Assembly: GCA_013397455.1 (NCBI GenBank)
Contig: VYZB01000119.1
Span: 363,543 to 427,542 of the forward strand
Length of the DNA: 64,000 bases
Source: Crotophaga sulcirostris
Taxonomy: Eukaryota; Chordata; Aves; Cuculiformes; Crotophagidae
Direction of reading: 5' to 3'
Shown: positions 24,749 through 36,436 of the stretch, in pieces
Layout of the letters: every line of letters starts with the position of its first letter
How positions within the stretch are numbered: the stretch's first letter is position 1
Made by a program: the position numbers and the translations under genes
Notes under the pieces: generated by a model
Database searches by the model: none
What the model saw: the letters and a program-made list of their open reading frames with translations, nothing else
Told to the model about the DNA's origin: nothing

Positions 24749-25206
24749 CCTTAGTGGGGACTGAAAGCCTGAAGAAGTGTCTGGGTTGCGATAGTCTCAC
24801 CTCACCTCCTCCAGTGGTGTGTCGGGACTTCCTGGGATCCAGACAGTGCTTTTAGTCTCGGTGGGATATCCCTTCAAAAGATAGTGAGCAAACAGACCAT
24901 GGAGGAGTTGCAGTTCTCTTTAGAAATGCGCAGGTTGAAGGATGTGGTAGGATAGCCAGGAGAGGGATGCTCTCTCGCGGATTTTCATATGCGGCCACAC
25001 AGAAGACTGCAGGCTCCAAAGTGCCTTGCCTTCCACACAACTTCTGGGGGGAAAGGCTCTCCAACCCAGAGCAGAGCGGGTGTCACGAAGGCAGCGCAGC
25101 TCAACGCGCTCCTCTTGTGCCATCGGAGCTGCAGGCGCTCCTGCACTGTGCAATCCTCTCTGCCGCTGCCGCTGCTAACGGGAAAAAAAAGGGGGGAGAA
25201 TGCAGG

Positions 25207-25390
25207 GAGACTGAAAGGCTGAAGAAGTGTCTGCGTTGTCCTGGTCCCACCTCGCATTACCACGGCTGCTCCAGCCGAGTGTCGGGACTTCCTCGGGTCC
25301 AGACAGCGCTTTTTGTCCTTGGTGGGACATCACTTGAAAAGACAGCGGGCAAACAGACCATGGAGGAGTCACAGTGCTCTTTAGGATCGC
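25207..25390. repeat. Duplicated unit, partial third copy
   Basis: Starts GACTGAAAGGCTGAAGAAGTG and runs through CCAGCCGAGTGTCGGGACTT and CAAACAGACCATGGAGGAGT, then stops matching near GCTCTTTAGGA. By eye it is closer to the right copy (26,311-26,480) than to the left one. It contains only the middle of the unit and directly adjoins the end of the left copy. Confidence 0.82.
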
Positions 25391-25755
25391 CTGGTGCTCT
25401 CCGCTTCCCTTCGCGGTGCAAGCGCATCCCCCGGCGGGGATACCGCTAGAATCGGCCCCGCCGTCGCTCACCGGAGCAGGGAGAATCCGCGCTGCCAACA
25501 GCGACGGGGGGAGGCGCAGGAAACCTGTGCGGGGGCTCGGGTTGCTGCTGCCGCGAGGTGATGCGCTAGAGAGGCGGGGAGAGCCCGGCGGGCAGGACCC
25601 CCCGGGGGCTGTGGGAGCCGTGGGTGTCGGGGGACAGGACCGCCGCGAGCTGGGACCCCCTGCCCCGCTCCCGGGAAGCGGCTCCGCAGACGCGCAGGGA
25701 AGGGACCTGCTACAGTTTCACCCTTTAAAGCCAAGTTTTTAACGTGGAGGTTACG
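25391..25755. promoter_or_regulatory. CpG-rich patch, possible small CpG island
   Basis: About 350 bp with dense CpG (for example CCGCCGTCGC, GCGACGGGGG, CCGCGAGC, AGACGCGCAGG) between a repeat copy and a CR1. On the minus strand, CCG/gtgagc at 25,471-25,466 would be a consensus donor, but no ATG-initiated frame precedes it within the patch. It could be an alternative CD99L2 promoter with a non-coding exon, a degraded GC-rich repeat, or nothing. Its location upstream of CD99L2 in the right orientation is the only positional support. Confidence 0.3.
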
Positions 25756-26150
25756 GAGCCATAGAAATGTTGGCTGGAAGCGACCTCTGGAGGTCTCTAG
25801 CCCGAACGCCCCCTCGGAGCGGGACCCACGGCCAGCAGCTCTCATCAGCCACGGCTTTGTCTGCCGAGGAGTTGAAAACCTCCAGGGACGGAGGCTCCCG
25901 CACCAATCTGAGTGACCGACAGCGGTGCTCCCCCACTGTCCGGTGAAGGAGATTCTCTTGAGTCCAGTCTGACCTTCTGAAAACACTTCTGTACCCACCC
26001 CCACCCCCCCGGTGTGCTGCCTGACACAGCCAAGACGAGTTTGGCTCTGTCATCTTAATAACTGCCTTTAAGTAGCTGTCAGCTGCGAGCAGATCTGCCC
26101 TCAGCCTCCTCCTTGCCAACCAACCAAACTCCTTGTAGTTCCTGGGCACC
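25756..26150 (-). mobile_element. CR1 LINE fragment, diverged subfamily (minus orientation)
   Basis: Reverse-oriented CR1 landmarks: CATAGAAATGTTGGCTGGAA then GCGACCTCTGGAGGTCTCTA, GTTGAAAACCTCCAGGGACG, and toward the end GCCCTCAGCCTCCTCC. It is a different subfamily from the neighbouring elements. The right edge is uncertain because it grades into the next duplicated unit. No coding capacity. Confidence 0.82.
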
Positions 26151-26162
26151 AAGTACCGGACC

Positions 26163-27050
26163 CTCTTCTCTATGTCTCTCTTAAATGGGAGGAGGGAATT
26201 GTTAATAATACAGAAATTACCTTCTTTGCTGATATTTATAGATTGTTTGACTACAGAAAAGGGGATGCAGATGCAGCCTATATTTGGTAGGAATTCCTAA
26301 AGCCTTAGGGGGGACTGAAAGGCTGAAGAAGTGTCTGAGTTGTCCTAGTCCCACCTCATGGCTGCTCCAGCCGAGTGTCAGGACTTCCTCGGGTCCAGAA
26401 AGTGCTTTTCATCCTTGGTGGGACATCACTTGAAAAGACAGCGAGCAAACAGACCATGGAGGAGTCACAGTGCTCCTTTCGAAGTGCGTGATTTGAAGGA
26501 TGCGGTGGGGTAGCAGGGGGATGCTCTGTTGCTGATTTTCATCTTCACAGAATCATAGAATGACCTGAGTTGGCAGGGAGCCACAAGGATCATCAAGTCC
26601 AACTCCTGTCCCTGCACAGGACAATCCCAACATTCACACTGTGGGGCTGAGGGCTTTGTCCAAGTCCTTCTTGAATATTGCCAGGCTTGGTGCCGTGACT
26701 GCTTCCCTGGGGAGCTGTTCCAGTCCTCCACCTCCCTCTGGGTGAAGAACCTCTTCTTAATACCCAACCTAACCCTCCCCTGGCCCCATCTTCCTGCCAT
26801 TCCCTCGAGTCCTGTCATTGGTCACACAGAAGACTGCAGGCCCCACGGCTCCCAGTGCCTTCCTTGCCTTCCACAGACGCCCTAGGGGGCAAGGTCTCCC
26901 CAACCCAGAGCAGAGCGGGTGTCAGGAAGGCAGCACAGTTCAGCGCGCTCCTCTGGTGCCGCTGGAGCTGCAGGCGCTCCTGCACTGTGCAATCCTCTGC
27001 TGCTGCAGAAACTAACGGGAAAAACAGGGGCCAGATTGCAGAGAGACTAA
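26163..27050. repeat. Duplicated unit, right copy (one CR1 inside)
   Basis: Contains the same ordered blocks as 23,675-25,195 but lacks that copy's two CR1s and inserted segment: ATGGGAGGAGGGAATT followed directly by GTTAATAATACAGAAATTAC; then GACTGAAAGGCTGAAGAAGT; then, after a CR1, CACACAGAAGACTGCAGG to CAATCCTCTGCTGC and CTAACGGG. It preserves the empty-site state for the left copy's insertions. Confidence 0.82.
26545..26819 (-). mobile_element. CR1 LINE 3' fragment (minus orientation)
   Basis: Starts CACAGAATCATAGAATGACC and continues with GGATCATCAAGTCCAACTCC, CAAGTCCTTCTTGAATATTG and GGTGAAGAACCTCTTCTTAA, all CR1 3'-region landmarks. The left duplicate is uninterrupted here (GATTTTCATATGCGGCCACA), so this insertion postdates the duplication. 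About 275 bp, 5'-truncated. Confidence 0.92.
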
Positions 27051-30000
27051 GCTGGGGAAGATGCAGTTCAGCTGTTACTCAGGGCCGACCATCCCTTCAC
27101 AATATTGCCTCTCTTCCTATTTATACGAAGAGAAATTCAGGATCACAGCCCCGTTCGAGGCAAACTGAAGGAAGCTGGCAGCACAAGATTTGTACCTTCC
27201 CAGTCTGGCTCCCCAATAACCTCTCCATCAGCTATTTGCATTTCAATGGCTTTCCAAGCCTCTGGTAATTGTTGGGGGAGGAGGCGGGTAAAAAGGCTAT
27301 TATATTAGAGTTAGATCAGCTTTAGCAAGCCTGAAGGCATGAGAGAGCATCGCAGCAGCTGATGCAACCCGTGACAGTGCATTGTTTGCCGTTCTGTGTG
27401 AGCCCGGGGTGCGCACCAACGCTTGTGAGTTGATTCATAATTACAAAGAAATGTATGAATGTAGCATTTAATTGGCAGGCAAGCAGCGGCAGTGCTGCGC
27501 TCTGAAGGTGGAGGGAAAGGGGGTGGTGCGAACTGGGAATTCATGCTGGAACCACTCGTCTGGCTAAAGCCCCTCCCGAGACCCGAGGGGCCATCCCTGG
27601 CCAGTGGTGCCCAGGCAGAGCTGTGTCTTTAAGGGAGGCCGAGCCCAAGGCAGCTGGAGAGCCTGGGGACTGGCCAGCAAGTGACTCAGCACCGCCTGAC
27701 CTGGAGCCCAGGCTATTCTTGGTTTGGGGTGTGTTTAAGGCAGGCAGTCCACGCTTAAACACTTCCAGTTGCTCCGCAGAGGATGTGCCCGTGCCCAGGC
27801 TGGAGCCACACACGCCCTGTGTTTCCCAGGACTGCACCAGGTCTTCCCGGTGGATCGGTTTCCTCCAAGCTGGAGGGGGCTACGACCTTTCCGTTTTCTT
27901 CTCTTGAGCTACATTAAAGCTGTAATCTTTAAACAGCGGAATAAACAGCCATCAGAGAAACTTTCAGTGGGAAAATATACTTGCCTCTCATTATGTTTTA
28001 ACAGGTACCATGCTTAACTCTTCTTGCTGCCTTTGAAAATCCACTCCCTGGACTTAGCATGCTTTTGTATATCTGAGCAAAAATATGTTGAAAGGGAAGG
28101 GGAAATGCTGATCAGGAAAGGTAATGCTGGGTCAGACAGAAATCTGATTCAGAATCTTTTTCTTCAAGAATCTATTCAAATAACTTAGCAGGCTCAGAAC
28201 ATGTAATCCGTTAGATCTCAGAGCCCCTCGCAGGCAATAATCAATTACCCTTGATAAGTGATGGACACATAAAAAGCACCAATTTAGCTGCTACTGAAGT
28301 GCTGCTGTTTTAAAAGCAGAATGAACTGTCATGTAGCAATGCATAGGCATGCCGCACCGTTATCTGTGATGGAAAATGAAAATACTACACACAATTTAAA
28401 ATGAGCAATTTCAGAGGCTGAATTGCATTTCTACCTGTGTCCATTTCCTGCCTTGAGATATTGTTATTTTATGGCCCTGTTTCCAAATACAACAATTCTT
28501 TTTTTAAGTAAAAAAAATATGCTAATTTGGAGGTTTTTAAATTCCCTTAAGAAGCTGGAACACATGTGGTCAAATTTTCTAAATGCCTTGTTTTCTAAAG
28601 TCTTGATCAAAGTTATTATCCAAGTGGTTCCTTTAAAAAAAAAAAGGGAGGGGGTGGGGGGGGGCAAGTAGTACTGTGAGATGGCAACTACAAACATTTC
28701 CTAGCCTGCACCACCCCAGCAGCCCCGTGGTTAAAGGACTGGGGATATTCCCAGTCTCTTCCGTCACAGCTACATCACCATCGAGAGGGAAGGAGTAGGT
28801 TTCCTTGGGCAATGGGCTGGCAGGTCGCCGTGCTGCCAGCTCTGGTGCCAGAAATTTTCCTCCTTCAGCTCCAGCAGCTGAACTGAGGGAAGCTGCTGGG
28901 GGTCTTGGTTCTCCCCCAGCCCCCAGCGTGCTGTGGCTGGCTGCAGTGGCTCTCACCTGATGGAAGTTACGGCTGAGTAGAGCTCCCTGTAAACAGACTT
29001 AGTCCGTTTCTCATTGCCTGCCAAGAGCCGAGTAATCATCTTCCCAGAGAGCCTCTAACCTGGTTCCTTGCAAAACTGGTGCATTGGGGGATATTTGTAC
29101 AAGCTAATTTTAAGTATGCCATTTCTCTTCTTAAATTAGATGTCTAGACTTCTGCTATAATCAAAGGTGAGAGGTAGGTTCCTAATTGCAGTGCTCTGCA
29201 TCACACCCTAAAAAATCCCTTGTCTCTATGGGGAGCGTGGGCACCTTACGTAGGTGCTTAAAATGGATCTGAATATTCCCTGTTGTGTGCTGGGTCTGCC
29301 ACCGCTACTGCAAACAAATACAGAACCTCCTCGCCTTCTGTAAATCAAATGCTTTAGCTGCACTCTTAAAGGAGAAATGTTAGCAGTACTCAGATGGAAA
29401 TTAACTGGATAGTGCATTTATTTTTGGCCAGTCCCCTGGGAGCACCTGCCAAGCATTACCTCTCATTTCAAGCCTGACTGTTCCTGCTGAGAAAGTCTGA
29501 TGGAGCTTCGAGTCTGGGTCAAGGTGAGTGCCTGGCTCTTCATCAGCTGTCTGTGCTGTTTGAAAGGGAAAGAGGAAAGCTAAGCAGCAGATTGGGTGTG
29601 AGGAATGGTGTGCTTATGCTAGAAAGCTCGGGAATGAGAAGAAACAGGACTGCTTGGGTATGGTTTATGTACTGATTAAATGCACCTGCCGGTCCCCAAG
29701 CATCAGTGTACAGTTTTAGAATTAAAATGTTGAATCATAAATTAAATAGAGAAAATTAATTCTGGCCTCGTCTACTCTGGGACGATAGCCAATTGCTTAT
29801 AACAGGTCTGACGGGCACCTGTTTGAAACCGGAGTAACTGAGACAAGCCATGATGCCTAGGTAAAAGGTTTCCAAGAGTCATTAAAGTCTTTGTGTGGAC
29901 ACGCTCAAGTGTCGGTGATGGGGACTTTGGCACCCAGTGGACCAGGCTCTCTCGTTCCATGGGAGCATGGCCTGAGTGTGCACAGGGATGTGCCTTGAAG

Positions 30001-33000
30001 GATGCCTGGAGGTCCCCAGTGCTGAACTGGAGCAGGCACAGCCAGGCTGGCTCCTCTTCTGCTTCCCAATGTTGTGTCACCAGGAGTGTGCTGGCCCGAT
30101 GCTGGGTTCTGCGGTGCTTTTCTGGTGGCAGGACTGATGGACAGAGACCTTTGGGACTTTATTTTCTCAGAATAGCTGTGATCTCAAATGGAAAGACAAT
30201 GAGGCACTGGGGTCAATTCACACCTTTTGCAAGCAGTTTAGAAACTCGTGTTTGTTCTCTAGATTCCTGAAAAGCACAACAACTTAGTGTTTTCTTTTTT
30301 TTTTTTTTTTTTAAATTTTCCCCGAGGGACAGAAATCGCTGGCTGAGAATCTGAGGCCTGAACCCAAAGAAAACATGTCTCAAGAACCAGCATAAGTGCT
30401 CTGGCCAAGGTTTTTATTTTTTTCTCAGCCTGCTCCAGAATTCTGCAGATTCCAAAAGGGGCTACGGAGTGTAAGGTGACGTTCAGTGGATCAATGAACA
30501 GCTGTAAAAGAGTTTTCCTGCCTTTCCCAGCATTTAATAACTTCATTGCACAGAACTTAGTTTTTCGGAAAGACCTTGTGTGTTTTTTGGCTGACTGAGG
30601 ACTGGCGAGGAATGTTCATAGTTAAGAACGAGGGGAACTTTTTTTAAGGGGAAAAAGAACCCAAAACCAAATCCTCAGACAAACAAACTTGCTTTCACCA
30701 AAATCTTTGTTCCTGTTGCTGAGAGTGTGCAGTATTACCTGCAGTAACAAGGCAGTGCATAAAACAGCCTTATTCAGGCAGAGAAGTGTGGAAATTTGAG
30801 TGCAGAACAGGTAGTGTCAGGCAATCATGGTGTATGTTGGGTTTTTTTCCCCTCACTCTGGGCAGTTGTCATCTACGTGGCTGGGTTAGCATAATGGTGA
30901 GGTGGGCACTGGCAAAGAGCAGCTGTGACTCAGGGCTGATGCTGCTTGGGAGGAAAGTGGGTTTTTTTTGCCAAATCCTGGATGTTGGTTATTGGCAAAG
31001 AGAGATGACTGTACCTTCTTGGCTCCTGAACCTAAAGGAGACTTTTAGCACAGTTAAATCGTACATGTCCCTTGGGAAGGGCTTTGAGGCCAACACCTCT
31101 AAAAATCCCAGACTTTTTCATCTAAATACAGTCCTAGGAAATTACTGTGGTCTCAATCCAACTTGCACTCTGTCTTGTACAATGTTAGCCCTCCTCTGTA
31201 AATAAGGTTTAGCTTGTTTACTCACCATTTTACCTGAAATGGAAAAGTTCCATCAAGTGTAACAGAAGTTATATACAAAAAAGGAAATTAATGCTCATGA
31301 AATCCAATAATTTTGGGATTGTCCTTAAGTTATTGTGTGTTATTTTTTTTAACCATGTCATAAAACTTTGTAATTGGGCAGTGATTTTATATCAAATTTT
31401 GTTACCAGTTCAAAACTCTATCAAAAAGTGCTCATGTGTCTGGTACTTTCTCTGCGACTCTCCTGTAAATGTGAGAGTTAGAAGCCCCAAGCGATGGAGA
31501 TGGACAAATTCTTCTCAGACTTGTGCACAGTTTTTCCCTTGTTGGGACTGTTCAAGCTCACTTTAAGCTGATAATCTCTACCACATTAGTTGGACGGACA
31601 CAAATTTGATGTTTTTAACTTAGTGTTATGGGGGTAATTTTTTTTTCAAACCCTGGGGACTTATGTTAAGTGCTATTTTCTATGGCTTAAAAATATGACA
31701 AATCTATAAAATTCAGGTCCTTTTGCCATGGTTTTTGTTGTGACCTGACCCCTACTGGTACACCTCGTGGCAATGTGAGTCAGTGTGGGAGGGTTTACTC
31801 AATGTGCTCTTAAATGAAGGTATTTGTTTACAAACCAGGTTGTTTCTGCTGCTGCTGCCATAGAATGGATCTCTAGGTGTAGTGGAACTCCAGGGTTAGC
31901 AAAAAGCGGAGCTGGTGGGTGTTTAACTGCTGACTTAATGAACAGAAAATGATCTGACACTATTTTGACATATGCCTGAAGTGATTTTGTTTTATGCTTG
32001 TATGGCTTTGACTTTTTTTTCTGTCTTAATTTTAATTCTTCTCCTTTCGCTCTTACTGTTGCTGTGATCATAACGCTTTCCTTACCCTCTTCCCTCCCCC
32101 CTCACCTCTGTACTCTTTAACATCTTCCTGAGCTTGTGGGAATTTAACAGCATTATTGTCCCCATCCCCAGTTTGTGTTTAAGAGGGATGCGTGCAGCAA
32201 TAACAAGTCTGCTCAGATGCAAACAGCCAACATTATCCAACAGAGTGGGCTGACCTCCGGGTGCCAGCAGGTGATTGCAAAGTAAATAACCTGCCTGTAG
32301 CAAAGACAGAATAGGCTCTCTGCTAGCACAGACTTTGGCAGAAAGAGAGTGTGTGCATGGATGTATTGAAGTATGACGCAATTTGACTGAAGCTGTGTCC
32401 TCTGCTTGTCAGTCCAGGTGCTCAGGGCAGACGCAGGGAGGAACCACCTTTGTGCTAAAGATCTTAGAATCAAAGCAGACTCTTATTGCTAGACCGTAAT
32501 GTAACAACAAACTTCCATGCCCAGACAGAATTCCAGTTGATGTCAAAGGTTTTATTTCCACTGAGAAATTAGTAAGCGCCGCAAGTTTTGGAATATTATC
32601 AACATTAAAACAACAGTCTGGACTGTGTTTTCCCTGCTGTTGTCATTTGAAACACTTAGGGGTGACTATAAGTGTAAGTCTCTGTTACTCTTTCATTTTG
32701 TTCATTTGATAGCAGAATTGCTGTCTGCTCATTTAATTAATTTCTCCTGCTGTGCTCCGATCTTTCACACAACACTAGGGGAAAAAAAGTCTTCAGGAGT
32801 GAGACAATGTAGCATGAACCCACAAAAGTTGTTAGAGGGATGCGGGGGAGGTGAGAGGTTCTGAAAGTTGGTTTTATTGTTTAAAAATGGTTTTCCTGTA
32901 GAACACAAATACATGTGCCACTGCAGAGAGAGGGGTCAGAGTACCTGAATGGGGAGGAGTTTCGTTGTCCTGCTTGGAAACCAACTATGAACTTCTGCAA

Positions 33001-34664
33001 TAATTCACTGTAGGCAAGTTCATAAGGAAACATAAGTTGTTGGGAAAGTGTTTCTTTCTCATTCAAAGCTGTCAGACGTTTTTACCACTGGGGTGAGGTT
33101 TGTGCTATCTCCTGCAGCTCCATTCTGGGAGCTCAGCCTGCTCTTTGGACTCCATTGCTGTTCCTGCCATGGTAAGCCGATGAACTGTTCCTCAGCAAAT
33201 AGCACTGATGATAATTAAATTTTCATTCCTTCATCTTGAGCCAACTGCAGAAGCATAAACATTATTCCTGCTGTTTTACAGGTGAGAGGAAGACGCGTCG
33301 GGAGAAATGTGACTTGCCCAGAGAGGTCATGCCCATGGCTGCGCTGTGAACTGAGCAGCTTGCACTGATGGGGCAGCCTGGGAGAGGCTGGAGAAACACC
33401 CCATGTGTTATCGCTGTTCTGGGAGAGGCTGGGGAACCCCAAAATGCTACCTGCCTGGTTCTGTGCGGAACAACACCAGCTCCAACTCACACGTCTTCGA
33501 GCTGTTGTGTCACTTGTGGTGTCACTGGTGGCTCAGGTCTGCCTTGAGGTGAGGTGCATGGGCTGTGAGCGTCCGGAGCTCAGGCTGGTGGGGCTCTCAT
33601 GCTGCTGTTGCCAGGTGTTAGAGCCAATACTCACTATGGTTCTTCCCTTCTTCGCATCTCTCGACACCTGGGACGGTGCTTGGCCCCTTGCTGCTGGTTG
33701 CATAAAGACTATGAAGTGGTCCATGTCATCTGGCATGTATCTGTGTGTTGTGACTCCATGGGAGAGCTCAGTGCTGTGAGCCTACTGTCTTCCAGATGCA
33801 GTGTCTACCATCCCTGTTCCTCCCGGCGGAGCCAGCGCTGTCCCTGGTGGGCGTGTTTGCTACATCAAAGCCCTGGTTTGTGCTGTGAGCGGATGATTTC
33901 TCTGGTATATTTACACTTGTAAGAGAAGATTTTTTTTTCCCTGTTGTAAATATCACGGCACTTCTGTTGCTTCTGTGCTGGCCCATCTGTGCACCATTTT
34001 CACTTGTACTGACTCATGTTCACAGAGTAGTAAGAACTGCCTATAAATGTTTTAATTTCTGCATTGGAGTGGACCCATTTTGCTTTTCCAGTTAGGTTCC
34101 AGGCACTTGAGCAATGGGTTTTCTTTTTTCTTAATGGCATCTCTGGACTCTATTGCATTGGTATAGATTTTAATTAAGTAGCTTGTGGGGTTTTTTTGGT
34201 TCAGATTTTTCAAGACTTCTCTTCCTGTGTTTTGGGCATTTGTTCTCTGTAGTAAGGTGTGTTTTCCGTCTGTTTTCTGCATGACCAGCAATCCCTGGGT
34301 GTGTACCCCTTCTGAAAGTGCATGTAACATCTTTAGTCTGTCACAAGGTTTCAAGTTCAGGTATTCCAGATGAAGGAAATGTTAGGTTAAGGTTTTTCAT
34401 GCAGATTGCATTCAGGCATGTTGAGTTCCACTGTGCTCTTTTTAATGAGTGATTACGCACTCATTTTCTCCACCTCTGTCTCTTTGACTAACCAGAGTAG
34501 GCAGCAGCAGTTTATTGAACAACTCTTGAATATTTTGCCTTGTCTTCACTGCTCCATATACACTGTGTCGTCTTCATTGTCTACAGGTCAGACCTCACTC
34601 TGGAGGTACGCTAATCACAGGCTGCTTTTGGTAGTTCTCCAATGTTTATTGAGATGTGGTGCCT
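27051..34664. other. Unique non-coding sequence
   Basis: No exon or transposon could be supported. Contents worth noting: an A11 run followed by a G-rich tract (28,635-28,664), a T18 run (30,295-30,312), and an AT-rich stretch with homeodomain-like ATTA/TAAT cores near 28,190-28,330. The open frames in this interval have no recognisable family signature. Confidence 0.5.
28646..28664 (+). repeat. G-rich tract, potential G-quadruplex
   Basis: GGGAGGGGGTGGGGGGGGG directly follows A11. Runs of 3, 5 and 9 G can supply the four G-tracts of an intramolecular quadruplex. It may simply be a low-complexity tract. Confidence 0.6.
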
Positions 34665-35190
<526 letters not shown>

Positions 35191-35419
35191 TGTCTCCCAG
35201 ATCTCTTCTGGCCTGCTATCACACAGGCCCTGCAACAGAGGGCACATTTGCAATGAAAGCCCTACCAAACCCTGCAGCTGCAGGGTCATCCTTGGTCACA
35301 GCCAGGCACTGCATGTGTTGCCTCATCAGAGTGTCTGGCACAGTGGAGCACTAAGCTTGCTCAGCACTGAGGATAATCAAAGTAGCTGCTGATTCTCTGC
35401 TGCACATGTGTAGACAGCA

Positions 35420-35435
35420 TATATATATATATATA
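35420..35435. repeat. (AT)n microsatellite
   Basis: Eight uninterrupted AT dinucleotides (ATATATATATATATAT), followed by AAAG. Short enough that it may or may not be polymorphic. Confidence 0.9.
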
Positions 35436-35845
35436 AAGTCTGAGGCTTCAGACAGCCAAATTCTGATCCATTTTTCTCCATGCGAATATGAGAAGGCATG
35501 TATTTCACAGCAGTCAAGTCTGCCAGTGTTTCAAGATACTGCTTTTAGAACTACGGAGATGTGAGCGTATTTCAGTAAATGACAGAAAGATCATTTTAAC
35601 AGGACCTAAAGACAGTCTTTTTCCTTAAACGTATTCTTGGGAAAGACTTGAGCTATTTCAGCTGAAATGAAAAATTTAGCCTGAGGCCAAACCCAACAGG
35701 AAAAATCTTCAGCCCTAAAAATTAATTATAGGTGAAGTTATGAGCAACTAAAACTGGAGTTATACAAGAGTCAACTGTAATACAGTGGTACTTCCAACTC
35801 TGCCTGTAATGCTGGGATATGTGTCAGTGTAAGTTCTTGGGCTGT

Positions 35846-36436
35846 TGTTATGGCTTAACACCAGCTGTCAACTAAGCACCACGCAACCACTCACTTACTT
35901 ACCCGTGATGGGATGGGGGAGGAAATCAGAAGGGTAAAAGTGACCAAAGTCATGGGCTGAGATAAAGGCAGTTTAATAGGGAAAGCAAAAGCTGCATGTG
36001 CAAGCAAACAAACACAAGGAATTCATTCACTGCTTCCCATCAGCAGGCAGGTGTTCGGACATCCCCAGGAAAGCAGAGCTCCATCACATCTAATGGTGAC
36101 TTGGGAAGGCAAACTCCATCACCACAAATGTCCCCCCTTTCTTTCTTCACCTCCCAGCTTTATATGCTGAGTGTGACACCATACAGTGTGGGATTTCCCT
36201 TGGGACAGTTGGGGTCAACTGTCCTGGTGGTGCCCCCTCCCAACCCCCTGTGCACCCCCAGCCTCCTCACTGGGGGTGGGCTGAGAGCCAGAAAAGGCCT
36301 TGGCTCTGTGCAGGCTCTGCTCAGCAGTAACAAAAACAGCCCTGTGCTATCAATGTTGTTTCCAGCACAAATCCAAAACATAGCCCTGTACCAGCTACTG
36401 TGAAGGAAATTAATTCTACCCCTGCCAAAACCAGCA
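35846..36436 (-). mobile_element. Solo LTR of an avian ERVL-type endogenous retrovirus
   Basis: About 590 bp. It starts TGTTATGGCTTAACACC and ends CCAAAACCAGCA on the plus strand, so the minus-strand LTR begins TGCTGG and ends TAACA (TG...CA-type termini). I recognise it from memory as a widespread bird ERVL-class LTR (CAAGGAATTCATTCACTGCT, CCATCAGCAGGCAGGTGTTC, TTTCCAGCACAAATCCAAAA). The minus strand has TATAAA at 36,164-36,159. No internal gag/pol/env sequence adjoins either side, so it is a recombination remnant. A clear target-site duplication was not seen. The 36-kb open frames inside are not viral genes. Confidence 0.85.

Larger units (their letters stand above)
23675..25195. repeat. 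Duplicated unit, left copy (interrupted by three insertions)
   Basis: The left copy of a roughly 0.9-kb unit also found at 26,163-27,050. Matching blocks, in order: TCTCTTTTAAATGGGG/GGAGGGAATT (23,680-23,710); TACAGAAAATACC..CTTTGCTGATA (24,128-24,215); the block starting GACTGAAAG.CTGAAGAAGTGT (24,759-24,960); and the block from CACACAGAAGACTGCAGG to AATCCTCT.TGC (24,995-25,180). Two CR1 elements and a non-CR1 segment split it. The unit matches no repeat family I can name. Its left limit may run into the gap. Confidence 0.8.

Noticed and set aside
25468..25755. CD99L2 signal-peptide exon inside the CpG patch
   Set aside because: No ATG on the minus strand leads to a hydrophobic segment ending in phase 1. 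At most a non-coding exon is possible.
30295..30312. T18 run as the tail of a minus-strand processed pseudogene
   Set aside because: No gene-like sequence or flanking target-site duplication adjoins the run.
35996..36403. 135-codon frame inside the LTR as a retroviral gene
   Set aside because: It lies wholly within LTR sequence and on the strand opposite to the LTR. ERVL LTRs do not encode gag, pol or env.
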